DNA of 64,000 nt from Actinacidiphila epipremni. Its GTDB lineage: Bacteria; Actinomycetota; Actinomycetes; Streptomycetales; Streptomycetaceae. The notes below the pieces were generated by a model. That model had not been told where the DNA came from. It was given only the letters and a program-made list of their open reading frames with translations, and ran no database searches. A program made the position numbers and the translations under genes. The stretch lies in the NCBI RefSeq assembly GCF_012034175.1, contig NZ_JAATEJ010000013.1, positions 62,001-126,000 of the forward strand, given 5' to 3'. This document shows positions 41,037 through 50,012 of this stretch, piece by piece. Numbering within the stretch: the first letter of the stretch is position 1; every line of letters begins with the position of its first letter.

Positions 41037-42203
41037 ATGGTGAGCGTCCGCCGGCAGCCGGTCTCACGACGGGAGGCGGCCGGGGCGGCGACCGTGATCG
41101 CCGGCGGGGCGTTCTCGGTCGTCGCCGCCTCCGGGACTGCGGCGACGATCGCGGTGGCGGTCCTGGCGGTGTGCGGCGAGCTGGCCTTGTTCCTGCGCCG
41201 CCGGATCGTGCCGGCCGAGCTGTCCGCCGTGGCCGTGGCGGTCGTGATCGGCACGGGCCTGGCCATCACCGTCGTGGCGCCGCAGGGCCTCGGGCTGATC
41301 CCGGTGCTGGCCGGCGCGTCGGTCCTGCCGCTGAGCCTGCCGGCCGGCCCGTCGCGGGGTGCGGCGATCGCGGTGGTCTCGGTCGGCTTCGGCGTCACGA
41401 TCGCGGCGGTGTCCGACAGCTACGCCGGGCTGCTGGCGGGGACGGGCGCCTGGTTCGTCGCCGACCGGACGGTCGAGCACGAGGCGGTGCAGGTGGAGCG
41501 GGACCGGGCGCTGGCCCTGCTGGCGGAGGTGGAGGCGTCCCGGCACGCGGTGCGGGAGGCCGCGGCCGGTGAGGAGCGCAACCGGATCGCCCGGGAGATG
41601 CACGATGTGCTCGCGCACAGCCTGGCGGGGCTTTCGGTGCAGTTGCAGGCGATCCGGGCGGTGGCCGGCCGGGAGGGCGCGCCGCCGGCGCTGACCGGGC
41701 CGATCGACCGGGCGGCGCAGCTGGCCAGGGACGGCGTGCAGGAGGCGCGGGCCGCGGTCGGGGCGCTGCGCGCGGCGCCCTCCTACGGGGTGGAGGCCGT
41801 CGAGGGCCTGGTCGCGGGCTTCCCCGGCGAGGCGCGCCTGGAGGTCACCGGCCGGCCCCGGCCGCTCGCGCCCGAGACCGGGCACGCCGTGTACCGTGCG
41901 GTCCAGGAGGCCATGACGAACGCGGCGCGCTATGCGACCGGCAGCACGATCGAGGTCCGCATGGCGTGGGAGGAGCGGCAGTTGCTGGTCGGCGTGCGCG
42001 ACGGCGGGCTGCCGGCCGGCCGCCGGCCCTCCGGCGTCAAGGGCGGCGGTACGGGTCTGCGCAGCATGGCCGAGCGGATCGAGGCGGTCGGCGGCACGCT
42101 GGCGGCGGGACCCGAGCCCGGCGGCGCGGGGTGGCGGATCGGCGTCCGGGTGCCGGTCGCGCCGGGCGGCCCCGGGGAAGCCGGCGGGAAGGCGGAGAAG
42201 TGA
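41037..42203 (+). CDS. NarL-family sensor histidine kinase
   Basis: A 388-residue membrane kinase. Residues 15-140 form four or so transmembrane segments with little extracellular loop, so it probably senses the membrane. A helical linker follows, then the HisKA_3 dimerisation/phosphoacceptor motif NRIAREMHDVLAHSL with His189, then an HATPase domain (AVQEAMTNAARYA; GGGTGLRSMAERI). The stop overlaps the GTG of the response regulator, the normal coupling for a cognate pair. The signal is unknown. Position next to the cluster edge makes it a possible but unproven regulator of it; actinobacterial genomes carry many such pairs. Confidence 0.93.
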   Translation: MVSVRRQPVSRREAAGAATVIAGGAFSVVAASGTAATIAVAVLAVCGELALFLRRRIVPAELSAVAVAVVIGTGLAITVVAPQGLGLIPVLAGASVLPLSLPAGPSRGAAIAVVSVGFGVTIAAVSDSYAGLLAGTGAWFVADRTVEHEAVQVERDRALALLAEVEASRHAVREAAAGEERNRIAREMHDVLAHSLAGLSVQLQAIRAVAGREGAPPALTGPIDRAAQLARDGVQEARAAVGALRAAPSYGVEAVEGLVAGFPGEARLEVTGRPRPLAPETGHAVYRAVQEAMTNAARYATGSTIEVRMAWEERQLLVGVRDGGLPAGRRPSGVKGGGTGLRSMAERIEAVGGTLAAGPEPGGAGWRIGVRVPVAPGGPGEAGGKAEK

Positions 42204-42871
42204 CCATTCGGGTGCTGGTCGCCGACGACCAGGCGGTGGTACGGGACGGGGTCGTGCTGCTGCTGACCTCGGCGGAGGACATCGAGGTGGTCGGCGAGGC
42301 GGGCGACGGGCGTACGGCGGTACGGCTGGCCGCGGAGCTGCGCCCGGACGTGGCCCTGGTCGACCTGCGGATGCCGCTGCTGGACGGCGCCGAGGTGACC
42401 GCGCGGGTCACGGCGGCGGAGATCGGCGTACCGGTGCTGATCCTCACCACATACGCCGACGACGACGCGGTGCTGCCGGCGCTGCGGGCCGGGGCGGGCG
42501 GCTACCTGACCAAGGACGCCACCGGCGAGGCGCTGCTGGCCGCGGTGCGTGATGTCGCGGCCGGGCGCACGGTGCTCGACCCCGCCGTGCAGCGCCGCCT
42601 GGTGCAACTGGTCGTCACCGACCCGTCCCCGACGCCCGCGCCCGGGATGCCGCCCGAGGCGGAGGGGCTGACCCGCCGGGAGATCGACGTCGTACGGCTC
42701 GTCGCGCAGGGCCTGAACAACCGCCAGGTGGCGAAGGAGCTGGTCGTCGGCGAGGCAACGGTCAAGACACACCTCAACCACGTCCTGGCCAAGCTCGCCA
42801 TGGACGACCGCGCCACCCTCATCGCCTGGGCCTGGCACCACGGCCTGGCAGACCGCACCCCCAACGACTGA
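42200..42871 (+). CDS. NarL/LuxR-type response regulator
   Basis: A 223-residue regulator with a receiver domain (acidic pair DD at 9-10, phosphoacceptor Asp55 in LVDLRMP, Thr in ILTTYAD, Lys in YLTKDA) and a C-terminal LuxR helix-turn-helix (GLTRREIDVVRLVAQG ... NRQVAKEL ... TVKTHL). The GTG start at 42200 overlaps the kinase stop. It is the cognate partner of the upstream kinase and is a candidate binder of the palindrome pair at 40344-40393. Confidence 0.95.
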   Translation: MTIRVLVADDQAVVRDGVVLLLTSAEDIEVVGEAGDGRTAVRLAAELRPDVALVDLRMPLLDGAEVTARVTAAEIGVPVLILTTYADDDAVLPALRAGAGGYLTKDATGEALLAAVRDVAAGRTVLDPAVQRRLVQLVVTDPSPTPAPGMPPEAEGLTRREIDVVRLVAQGLNNRQVAKELVVGEATVKTHLNHVLAKLAMDDRATLIAWAWHHGLADRTPND

Positions 42872-43052
42872 CCCACCGCCCGCCCAAGCCACGCCAGCCC
42901 ACCCGGCCTGCGCACCTGCCCGGCCCGCAGGGTTCGCATGCCCACCCGGCCAACACGCCCGCCTGCCCCGGGCGCCGGCCCGCCCCGCCGCCCGCGGTAA
43001 ATCGGTTTCCGCCGCCCGGCGCCCCCGCTAGGGTTCGGCCAAGCCCGAGAAC

Positions 43053-43062
43053 CCTCGCGAGG
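43053..43062. promoter_or_regulatory. 10-bp palindrome overlapping the leader ribosome site
   Basis: CCTCGCGAGG is a perfect palindrome whose right arm overlaps the GAGGAG ribosome site of the small leader frame at 43072. A possible -10 element (TAGGGT, 43029-43034) lies just upstream. It could be an operator or an RNA hairpin hiding the ribosome site. Confidence 0.35.
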
Positions 43063-43071
43063 AGTTGAGAG

Positions 43072-43098
43072 ATGCCCGGTCGTCCGGGCGCGCGTTGA
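43072..43098 (+). CDS. Putative 8-codon leader peptide before the MFS exporter
   Basis: A minimal open frame ATG...TGA encoding M-P-G-R-P-G-A-R, preceded by GAGGAG at 7-bp spacing. Its own codons contain a CCCGG/CCGGG inverted repeat (43075-43088). It sits about 137 bp before the GTG of an exporter gene. Short leaders with strong ribosome sites before resistance genes can control them by ribosome stalling. The Arg/Pro-rich peptide would suit that, but this is inferred from layout only. The rest of the 364-bp gap (42872-43235) holds no other recognisable gene. Confidence 0.35.
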   Translation: MPGRPGAR

Positions 43099-43235
43099 CG
43101 TCGTAGGCCGTCGCCGGCCCTGTCATCGCGTGCCGCCAGCGAAGTGGCACAGCGAGCCCTCCCCGCCCCACCCCACGCATGCGGTTGCCGTGCCCGGGTG
43201 GCGGATCCTCGTTCTCAGCAGCTCAAGGGGTCCCT

Positions 43236-44561
43236 GTGCCGTCCGCTTCCCGTGCCCTGTCCGACGTGTCCCGTCCGGTTCCATCGCTGTGGCGGGATGC
43301 CGACTTCCGTCGGCTGTGGGTGGGGCAGACCGCCTCCCAGCTCGGGGAGCAGGCGAATCTCGTGGTCCTGCCGCTGCTCGCCGTTCTGACGCTGGGCACC
43401 GGAGCCGGCGGGCTGGGGCTGCTGCGGGCGGCGGGGCAGGCGCCGGTGCTGGTGCTGTCGCTGTTCGTGGGCGCGTGGGTGGACCGGTGGCGGACCCGGA
43501 CGGTGATGGTGCTGGCCGACGCCGGCCGGGCGGTGGTGCTCGGGGCGGCGGTCGTCGCGGGGGTGCTCGGCGTGCTGGGCCTGCCGGCCCTGTTCGCGGT
43601 GGCCGTCGCGATCGGCGCCCTGTCGGTGTTCTTCGACGTGGCGTACCAGGCGTCCCTGGTGCGGCTGGTGCGCCGCGACCAGCTCGTGCGGGGCAACAGC
43701 GCCCTGGAGGGCAGCCGGTCCGCGGCGCAGATCGGCGGCCCGGCGCTCGGCGGTGCGTGGGTGTCGGCGCTGCCCGCGCCGGTCGCCGTCGCGTCGAGCG
43801 TGCCGTTCTTCGTGCTGTCGTTCCTGACGATCCGGCGGATCCGCGGCAGCGAGTCCGTCCCCGAGCGCGCGGAGCGCCCCGCCCCGGTCCGGCGGCGGAT
43901 CCACGAGGGCCTGCGCTTTGTCGCCCGTGACCCCGCGCTGCGGGCGGTGGGCGCGGCCTCGGCGGCCTTCCAGTTCTTCTTCGCGGCCACCATGACCGTC
44001 TACCTGCTCTTCCTGCCCCGCGAGCTGCATTTCTCGGGCACCGCCGTGGGCCTGGCGCTCGCCGCGACGGGGCCGGGCGCGCTGCTGGGCTCACTGCTCG
44101 CCGCCCGGCTGCCCCGCCGCTTCGGCCACGGCACGGTCCTGGTGACGGCGGCGGCGCTCGGTGACGGGGTGATGCTGTGCGTGCCCGCGCTGCACGGCCC
44201 GGCCGCCCTGACGGTCCCCGCGGTCGTGGCGGTGAACTTCGCCTTCGGCGCGGTCGGCCAGCTGGTCAACGTCACGGTCATGGCCGTGCGGCAGGCCGTC
44301 ACCCCGGACCGTATGCAGGGAAGGGTCGCGGCCACGATCACCTTCGCCGGCATGGGCCTGGCCCCGCTCGGCTCGCTGCTCGGCGGTCTCCTCGCCCAGG
44401 TGTGCGGGCTGCGCACCGGCCTGGCGGTGACGGCCGCCGGGATGCTGCTGTCGCCCGCCGTGATGGCGCTGTCCCCGCTCGCCCGGCTGGGCCGTACGCT
44501 CCCGGCGCCGCGGGACGCGGCCCCGGCAGCCGCGCCCCCGGCAGAACCACCCCCGGCGTAA
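43236..44561 (+). CDS. MFS exporter (MFS_3 / EntS-like)
   Basis: A 441-residue major facilitator with about 12 transmembrane segments. The N-terminal DADFRRLWVGQTASQLGEQ is the hallmark opening of the MFS_3 group of multidrug and siderophore exporters, and GAWVDRWRTRTVMV is the loop-2 motif. The GTG at 43236 is preferred because AAGGGG lies five bases upstream. It could export the product of the adjacent cluster or be an unrelated drug exporter; nothing in the sequence ties it to the PKS. It converges with the htpX-like gene with only 8 bp between stops and no visible hairpin. Confidence 0.88.
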   Translation: MPSASRALSDVSRPVPSLWRDADFRRLWVGQTASQLGEQANLVVLPLLAVLTLGTGAGGLGLLRAAGQAPVLVLSLFVGAWVDRWRTRTVMVLADAGRAVVLGAAVVAGVLGVLGLPALFAVAVAIGALSVFFDVAYQASLVRLVRRDQLVRGNSALEGSRSAAQIGGPALGGAWVSALPAPVAVASSVPFFVLSFLTIRRIRGSESVPERAERPAPVRRRIHEGLRFVARDPALRAVGAASAAFQFFFAATMTVYLLFLPRELHFSGTAVGLALAATGPGALLGSLLAARLPRRFGHGTVLVTAAALGDGVMLCVPALHGPAALTVPAVVAVNFAFGAVGQLVNVTVMAVRQAVTPDRMQGRVAATITFAGMGLAPLGSLLGGLLAQVCGLRTGLAVTAAGMLLSPAVMALSPLARLGRTLPAPRDAAPAAAPPAEPPPA

Positions 44562-44569
44562 GGAAGAAC

Positions 44570-45472
44570 TCAGGCCGGCCGGCCGAGCTCCGCGGAGATC
44601 CTGGCCAGCGCGTCCAGCCGGCGCTGCAGGCTCGGGTGGGTGGAGAAGGCGGTGGCCAGCGGCGAGTCCTCGCGCAGCGCGGGGGTGAAGAAGAAGGCGT
44701 TGAAGGACCGGGCCGTCCGCAGGTCCTCCGTCGGGATCCGGGCGATGTCGCCGCTGACCTTGACCAGCGCGGACGCCAGCTCCGACGGCCGCCCGGTGAG
44801 CAGCGCGGCGGAGCGGTCGGCGGCCAGCTCCCGGTAGCGGGACAGGGCGCGGGTCAGCAGGAAGCCCAGCGCGTACGCGAGCACCGAGACCCCCATGACG
44901 AGGGCGAGCAGCGCGGCGGTGTTCTGGTCCTGGCGCCGGCCGCCGAACAGCTCGGAGTAGAAGGCGAACCGCACCAGCAGCCCGGCCAGCACGCCGATGA
45001 ACGAGGCGATGGTGATCACCGCGACGTCCCGGTGCGCGACATGCGACAGCTCATGGGCCAGCACGCCCTCCAGCTCGCCCCGGTCCAGCCGCCGCATCAG
45101 CCCCCTGGTCACGCACAGCACCGAATGGTCGGCGTTGCGTCCGGTGGCGAAGGCGTTCGGCAGGTCGGTCCCCGACACCGCGACCACCGGCTTGGGCATG
45201 TCGGCCAGCGCGCACAGCCGGTCCACCGCCCCGTGCAGCTCGGGCTCCTCGGCCGGCGTGACCGCCTTGGCGTGCATCGCGAACAGCGCGATGCGGTCGG
45301 AGAACCAGTATTGCGCGGCCAGCAGCGCCGCGACCACGACCACCACCAGCACGATCGACTTCAGCAGCGCGACCAGCGCGGCGACGAACGCCACGTACAC
45401 CAGCCCGAGCAGGAAGACGACCGCCACCATCCGGACGGTCAGCTGCCGGTCGGGCGCGAAGCGAGAACGCAT
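44570..45472 (-). CDS. htpX: HtpX-like M48 membrane zinc metalloprotease
   Basis: A 300-residue membrane protease with two N-terminal transmembrane segments (about 17-38 and 40-58), the zinc motif HELSH (His140, Glu141, His144), two further hydrophobic segments and the downstream conserved RELAADRSA glutamate region. HtpX-type enzymes degrade misfolded membrane proteins. The ATG at 45472 is chosen since GGGAGG lies 8 bases upstream. It is a housekeeping gene with no visible link to the cluster. Confidence 0.92.
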   Translation of the reverse strand: MRSRFAPDRQLTVRMVAVVFLLGLVYVAFVAALVALLKSIVLVVVVVAALLAAQYWFSDRIALFAMHAKAVTPAEEPELHGAVDRLCALADMPKPVVAVSGTDLPNAFATGRNADHSVLCVTRGLMRRLDRGELEGVLAHELSHVAHRDVAVITIASFIGVLAGLLVRFAFYSELFGGRRQDQNTAALLALVMGVSVLAYALGFLLTRALSRYRELAADRSAALLTGRPSELASALVKVSGDIARIPTEDLRTARSFNAFFFTPALREDSPLATAFSTHPSLQRRLDALARISAELGRPA

Positions 45473-45590
45473 GGACACCGCCTCCCACCGGCCCCCCGAC
45501 GACCGCCGGCGGACCGGAATGCACCTTTCCCCCTCCTTCCAGCATGCCGCGCCGGCACGCCCGGCGGCCCGCCCGGCGGCCCGCCCGCCG

Positions 45591-46919
45591 TCAGGAGCCC
45601 TTCTTCACCGGCGCGAGGATCGCGACGCACTCCATGTGGTGGGTCATCGGGAAGAGGTCGAAGGCACGCAGGGTCACCGGGCGGTAGCCGGCTTCGGCGA
45701 AGTAGGCGAGGTCGCGGGCGAGGGCGGCGGGGTCGCAGGCAACGTAGGCGATACGGCGCGGGCGCAGGCCCGCGACATGGTCGACGACGGTGCGGCGGGC
45801 GCCGGTGCGGGGCGGGTCGAGGACGACGAGGTCGGCCTCGGTGATGCCGGTACGGGGCAGGACGTGGTCGACCTTGCCCTGCTCGACGCGGACCCGGGGC
45901 AGGTCCTGGAGGTTGTGCCGGGCGTCCTGGACGGCCCGCCTGCCGGACTCGATACCGAGGACGGCGCCCTGCTCGCCGACGCGCTCGGCCAGCGCCCCGG
46001 CGAACAGGCCGACACCGCAGTAGAGGTCGAGGGCCATGTCGCCCTTGCGCGGCATCAGGCCCCGCATGACGGCCTCGACCAGCAGGTCGGCGGCCTGCCG
46101 GTGGACCTGCCAGAAGCCGCCCTCGCCGACCCGCCAGGTGCGGCCCGCGGCGCGCTCGCGCACGAAGTCGCGGCCGTGGACGCGGTGCACGGCCTGGTCG
46201 CGCTCGCCGATCCGCAGCACCGAGACCGGGCGGTCCAGCTCCACGATGGGCAGCCGCCCGCCGGGGCGCGGGGTCAGCACGACCTGGCGGTCGTTCGAGC
46301 CGGTCGCGGCGATCGCCTCGACGGAGGCGATCTGCGGCCACTGCCGGGCCTCGACGCCGAGCTCGGACACCTCGGGCGCGGCGATCATGCAGTGGTCGAT
46401 GACCTCGACGTCGTGCGAGCGGTGCCGGCGCAGGCCCGCCCGCCCCTCGGCGTCCACCGCGTACTGCACGCGGGTGCGCCACGCGGGCACCTCGCCCTTG
46501 GCGACCTTGTCGCCGGGCGCCGGCTCCACCGTGCCGTCCCAGCCGGCTTCCTGCGGGGTGAGCCCGGCGAGCCGGGCCAGCTGCTCGGTGAGGACGGCGG
46601 CCTTCAGCCGGCGCTGGGCGCCGGGCGCGGCGTGCTGCCAGTCGCAGCCGCCGCAGCGGCCGGGGCCGGCGAAGGGGCAGGGCGCCTCGACGCGGTCCTT
46701 GGACGCGGTCAGGACGCGTACGGCGTCGGCCCGCAGGTAGCGGGCCCCCTCCTCGCCCTCGGTGACCCGGGCCACGACCCGCTCGCCGGGCAGCGCGTGC
46801 CGGACGAAGAGCACCTGGCCCGCCTCGTTGCGGGCCAGGCAGTGGCCGCCGTGCGCCACCGGCCCGATCTCTACCTCGTACTCCTGGCCGACCAGTGACA
46901 AGGCGGGCTCGGTCTGCAT
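45591..46919 (-). CDS. Class I SAM-dependent RNA (uracil-5-)methyltransferase, TrmA/RlmD family
   Basis: A 442-residue enzyme with an N-terminal TRAM domain (residues 5-65), an iron-sulfur cysteine cluster (C-P-F-A-G-P-G-R-C-G-G-C), the SAM-binding motif LDLYCGVGLFAG, DPPRTG, and the catalytic nucleophile in VACDPAALARDL. These mark the RNA m5U methyltransferases (RlmD/RumA, TrmA). Whether it modifies rRNA or tRNA cannot be told here. It lies downstream of the KimA-like gene on the same strand, separated by a 163-bp repeat-containing spacer. Confidence 0.93.
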   Translation of the reverse strand: MQTEPALSLVGQEYEVEIGPVAHGGHCLARNEAGQVLFVRHALPGERVVARVTEGEEGARYLRADAVRVLTASKDRVEAPCPFAGPGRCGGCDWQHAAPGAQRRLKAAVLTEQLARLAGLTPQEAGWDGTVEPAPGDKVAKGEVPAWRTRVQYAVDAEGRAGLRRHRSHDVEVIDHCMIAAPEVSELGVEARQWPQIASVEAIAATGSNDRQVVLTPRPGGRLPIVELDRPVSVLRIGERDQAVHRVHGRDFVRERAAGRTWRVGEGGFWQVHRQAADLLVEAVMRGLMPRKGDMALDLYCGVGLFAGALAERVGEQGAVLGIESGRRAVQDARHNLQDLPRVRVEQGKVDHVLPRTGITEADLVVLDPPRTGARRTVVDHVAGLRPRRIAYVACDPAALARDLAYFAEAGYRPVTLRAFDLFPMTHHMECVAILAPVKKGS

Positions 46920-47018
46920 GGCGCTGCTGCTCCAGGTGTGCTGCGGGGTGGGCGACAGTCCACTGTACGGGTCCTGCGCCCGCCCCCCGAACCGCGAGCC
47001 CGGCCCGCGGAGCCGTAG

Positions 47019-47060
47019 GCCCCCGGACCGTCAGCAGCCCCCGGACCGTCGGCAGCCCCC
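47019..47060. repeat. 18-bp tandem repeats between the methyltransferase and transporter genes
   Basis: Two full 18-bp units (47019-47036 and 47037-47054, differing at one base) and a partial third lie in the 163-bp spacer 46920-47082. A slipped-strand origin is likely; no gene or terminator hairpin is evident. Confidence 0.55.
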
Positions 47061-47082
47061 GCCTCCGGAAAGCGAGCAGCGC

Positions 47083-49131
47083 TCAGTGCTCGCGGGCCTT
47101 CTCCCGCGGCTGGTGGTGGTGTACGGGGCCGCGGCGGATCGAGCCGGGCGCGTTCCAGTCGGCCCGGCGGCGGGCCCGGACCCGGGCGAGCTCGGAGGAC
47201 TCCAGCTGGTACGGCACGGACGTCACCATCACGCCCGGCGTGAACAGCAGCCGGCCCTTGAGCCGCAGCGCGCTCTGGTTGTGCAGCAGGTGCTCGTACC
47301 AGCGGCCGACGACGTATTCGGGGATGTAGACGGCGACCACGTCACGCGGGCTGTTGCGGCGCAGGCCCTTGACATAGTCGATGATCGGCCGGGTGATTTC
47401 CCGGTAGGGCGAGTCGAGGACCTTCAGCGGTACGTCGATGCCGCGCCGCTGCCAGTCGGCCTGCAGGGCCCGGGTGTCGTCGGGGTCGACGTTGACGCTC
47501 AGTGCCTCCAGGGTGTCGGAGCGCACCAGCTTGGCGTACGACAGGGCCCGCAGCGTGGGCTTGTGGAGCTTGGAGACCAGCACGATGGAGTGCACCCGGG
47601 AGGGGCGGACGTAGTCGTCGCCGGGCTCCTCCTCGGCGGCGATCTCGTCGGAGACCCGGGTGTAGTGGCGGCGGATCGCGGTCATGGTGGCGTAGAAGAC
47701 GCACATGCCGAGGACGGCGACCCAGGCGCCGTGGGTGAACTTCGTCAGCAGCACGATGACCAGCACCAGGCCGGTGAGGAAGGCGCCGAAGCTGTTGATG
47801 GCCCGGGAGCGGACCATGTGGCGGCGCTTGGCCGGGTCGGTCTCGATGCGCAGCAGCCGGTTCCAGTGCCGGACCATGCCGGTCTGGCTGAGGGTGAAGG
47901 AGACGAAGACCCCGACGATGTAGAGCTGGATGAGCCGGGTGGAGTCGGCGCCGTAGATGTAGACCAGGACGCAGGCGAAGCCGGCGAGCAGCACGATGCC
48001 GTTGGAGAAGGCGAGCCGGTCGCCGCGGGTGTGCAGCTGGCGCGGCAGGTAGCGGTCCTGCGCGAGGATCGAGCCGAGCACCGGGAAGCCGTTGTAGGCG
48101 GTGTTCGCGGCCAGGAAGAGGACCAGCGCGGTGACCGCGGCCAGGAAGACGAACGGGATCGAGTTGTGGCCGAAGACGGCCTCGGCGACCTGGGCGATGA
48201 CCGGGTCCTGGGTGAATCCGGAGCCGACCGGCCTGCCGTGGTCCAGCAGGTCGGTCGCCGGGTTCTCGGCCATCCGCACCTTGGTGTTTATCGCCAGCGC
48301 GATGATGCCGCAGAACATGGTGACGGCCAGCAGGCCCATGGCCGCCAGCGTCGTCGCGGCGTTCTTCGACTTGGGCTTGCGGAAGGCGGGCACGCCGTTG
48401 CTGATCGCCTCGACGCCGGTGAGCGCGGCGCAGCCGGAGGAGAAGGCCCGCAGCAGCAGGAAGATCAGCGCGAAGCCGCCGATCCCGGAGGACTCGGCGT
48501 GGATGGTGAAGCCCGCGGTGGGCGCGTGCATGTCGTGCCCGGTGGCGATCTTCAGCACGCCCCAGGCGATCATGCAGAAGACGCCGAAGACGAAGGCGTA
48601 CGTCGGGATGGCGAAGATCGTGCCGGACTCGCGCACCCCGCGCAGGTTCATCAGCATCAGCAGCACGATCATGCCGATCGCGCCGAGCACCTTGTGGGTG
48701 ACGAAGAACGGCACCGCCGAGCCGAGGTTCTCGATGCCCGAGGCGACCGACACCGCGACGGTGAGGACGTAGTCCACCAGCAGGGCGCTGGCGACCGTGA
48801 GGCCGGCGCGCGGTCCCAGGTTGGTGGTGGCGACCTCGTAGTCGCCGCCGCCGGAGGGGTAGGCGTGCACGTTCTGCCGGTAGGACGCGACGACGGTGAA
48901 CATCAGCACCACGACGGCGACCGCGATCCACGGGCTGAAGTGGTAGGCCGACACCCCCGCGATGGACAGGACCAGCAGCACCTCGCCCGGTGCGTACGCC
49001 ACTGACGACAGCGGGTCGGAGGCGAAGACGGGAAGCGCGAGCCGCTTGGGGAGCAGCGTCTCGCCCAGTTTGTCGCTGCGCAACGCCCGGCCGATGAGGA
49101 TCCGTTTCGGCAGGTCGGTCAGTTTGGACAC
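47083..49131 (-). CDS. KimA-like potassium/amino-acid (APC superfamily) transporter
   Basis: A 682-residue protein with about 12 transmembrane segments and a C-terminal cytosolic domain of about 200 residues. The N-terminal SDPLSSVAYAPGEVLL and RQNVHAYPSGGGDYEVA segments resemble the KimA (YdaO) potassium importers more than ordinary amino-acid permeases. Gene context agrees: two TrkA/RCK proteins are divergently transcribed from it and KdpDE is nearby. The GTG start at 49131 has no good ribosome site, and ATGTTA (TAACAT on the coding strand, 49138-49143) lies 6-7 bases before it, so a leaderless transcript is possible. KimA homologues are often controlled by c-di-AMP; I see no such riboswitch. 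Confidence 0.88.
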   Translation of the reverse strand: MSKLTDLPKRILIGRALRSDKLGETLLPKRLALPVFASDPLSSVAYAPGEVLLVLSIAGVSAYHFSPWIAVAVVVLMFTVVASYRQNVHAYPSGGGDYEVATTNLGPRAGLTVASALLVDYVLTVAVSVASGIENLGSAVPFFVTHKVLGAIGMIVLLMLMNLRGVRESGTIFAIPTYAFVFGVFCMIAWGVLKIATGHDMHAPTAGFTIHAESSGIGGFALIFLLLRAFSSGCAALTGVEAISNGVPAFRKPKSKNAATTLAAMGLLAVTMFCGIIALAINTKVRMAENPATDLLDHGRPVGSGFTQDPVIAQVAEAVFGHNSIPFVFLAAVTALVLFLAANTAYNGFPVLGSILAQDRYLPRQLHTRGDRLAFSNGIVLLAGFACVLVYIYGADSTRLIQLYIVGVFVSFTLSQTGMVRHWNRLLRIETDPAKRRHMVRSRAINSFGAFLTGLVLVIVLLTKFTHGAWVAVLGMCVFYATMTAIRRHYTRVSDEIAAEEEPGDDYVRPSRVHSIVLVSKLHKPTLRALSYAKLVRSDTLEALSVNVDPDDTRALQADWQRRGIDVPLKVLDSPYREITRPIIDYVKGLRRNSPRDVVAVYIPEYVVGRWYEHLLHNQSALRLKGRLLFTPGVMVTSVPYQLESSELARVRARRRADWNAPGSIRRGPVHHHQPREKAREH

Positions 49132-49343
49132 CCCGCGATGTTAAGGGATCGCACACGCCTGCGGGAGCGCCCGTGCAATGGAGGCGACCGGCCGCCGGGG
49201 CGCAACCGCGGGCCGCACAGGGCGCGTGTGTAGCTTTGGCCGCGGTCTGAGACGCTGGGAACGCCCCCGCGGACTCGGCGGCAGTGCGGGACGGGTCCGC
49301 GGGCACATCCGAGATGACTATGTTGGCAGCCGGAAGGACGGTC
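49132..49343. promoter_or_regulatory. Divergent promoter region between kimA-like and trkA-like genes
   Basis: This 212-bp gap must carry the promoters of both divergent potassium genes. TAACAT reading leftward (49138-49143) is positioned as a -10 element for a leaderless GTG start at 49131. On the plus strand GGAAGGA (49332-49338) is the ribosome site of the first TrkA gene. No riboswitch-like structure was recognised. Confidence 0.4.
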
Positions 49344-50012
49344 GTGCACGTCGTGATTATGGGGTGCGGGCGGGTGGGGTCCACCCTCGCGCACTCCCTC
49401 GAACAGCAAGGTCACACGGTCGCGGTGATCGATCAGGACCCGACGGCGTTCCGCCGGCTGGGCTCCGGGTTCGGTGGCCGCCGGGTGACCGGAGTCGGGT
49501 TCGACCAGGACACGCTGCGTGAGGCCGGAATCGAGGAGGCGGGCGCCTTCGCGGCCGTCAGCAGCGGCGACAACTCCAACATCATCGCGGCCCGGGTGGC
49601 ACGGGAGATGTTCGGCATCGAGAACGTGGTCGCGAGGATCTACGACCCCCGGCGGGCCGAGGTCTACCAGCGGCTGGGCATCCCGACGGTGGCGACGGTG
49701 CGGTGGACCGCCGACCAGATGCTGCGCCGGCTGCTGCCGGCCGGCGCCGAGCCGCTGTGGCGCGACCCCAGCGGCGGGGTGCAGCTCGCCGAGGTGCACA
49801 CCTCGCCGGCGTGGATCGGGCACAAGATCAGCAGGCTCCAGGAGGAGACCGGGGCCCGGGTGGCGTTCCTCACCCGGCTCGGCGAGGCGATGCTGCCGAG
49901 CGCGCAGACGGTACTGCAGGAGGGCGACCTGGTGCATGTGATGCTGCGCACCGACGAGGTCGCGGCCGTCGAGGCGGCCTTCGCCAAGGGACCCGAGGAG
50001 GCCCACTCATGA
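49344..50012 (+). CDS. TrkA/RCK potassium-channel regulatory protein (first)
   Basis: A 222-residue RCK protein: a Rossmann NAD-binding domain with GCGRVG at residues 7-12 and an acidic D at the end of the second strand (VIDQDP), followed by a TrkA_C domain in the last 80 residues. Such proteins gate potassium transporters in response to nucleotides. The GTG at 49344 is preferred over an upstream ATG (49320) because GGAAGGA is five bases away and the Rossmann fold then starts at residue 2. The stop overlaps the ATG of a second RCK gene (ATGA), suggesting a hetero-oligomer. No Trk/Ktr membrane subunit is in the window; the adjacent KimA-like transporter is the obvious partner to test. Confidence 0.93.
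   Translation: MHVVIMGCGRVGSTLAHSLEQQGHTVAVIDQDPTAFRRLGSGFGGRRVTGVGFDQDTLREAGIEEAGAFAAVSSGDNSNIIAARVAREMFGIENVVARIYDPRRAEVYQRLGIPTVATVRWTADQMLRRLLPAGAEPLWRDPSGGVQLAEVHTSPAWIGHKISRLQEETGARVAFLTRLGEAMLPSAQTVLQEGDLVHVMLRTDEVAAVEAAFAKGPEEAHS

Noticed and set aside
40429-42871. Calling the two-component system a dedicated pathway regulator
   Set aside because: Such pairs are abundant in actinobacteria and nothing but adjacency and the nearby palindromes links it to the cluster; left as a hypothesis.
49132-49343. c-di-AMP (ydaO-type) riboswitch before the KimA-like gene
   Set aside because: The gap is short, shared by two divergent genes, and the transporter start has a -10-like element only a few bases away; I could not find the conserved riboswitch core.
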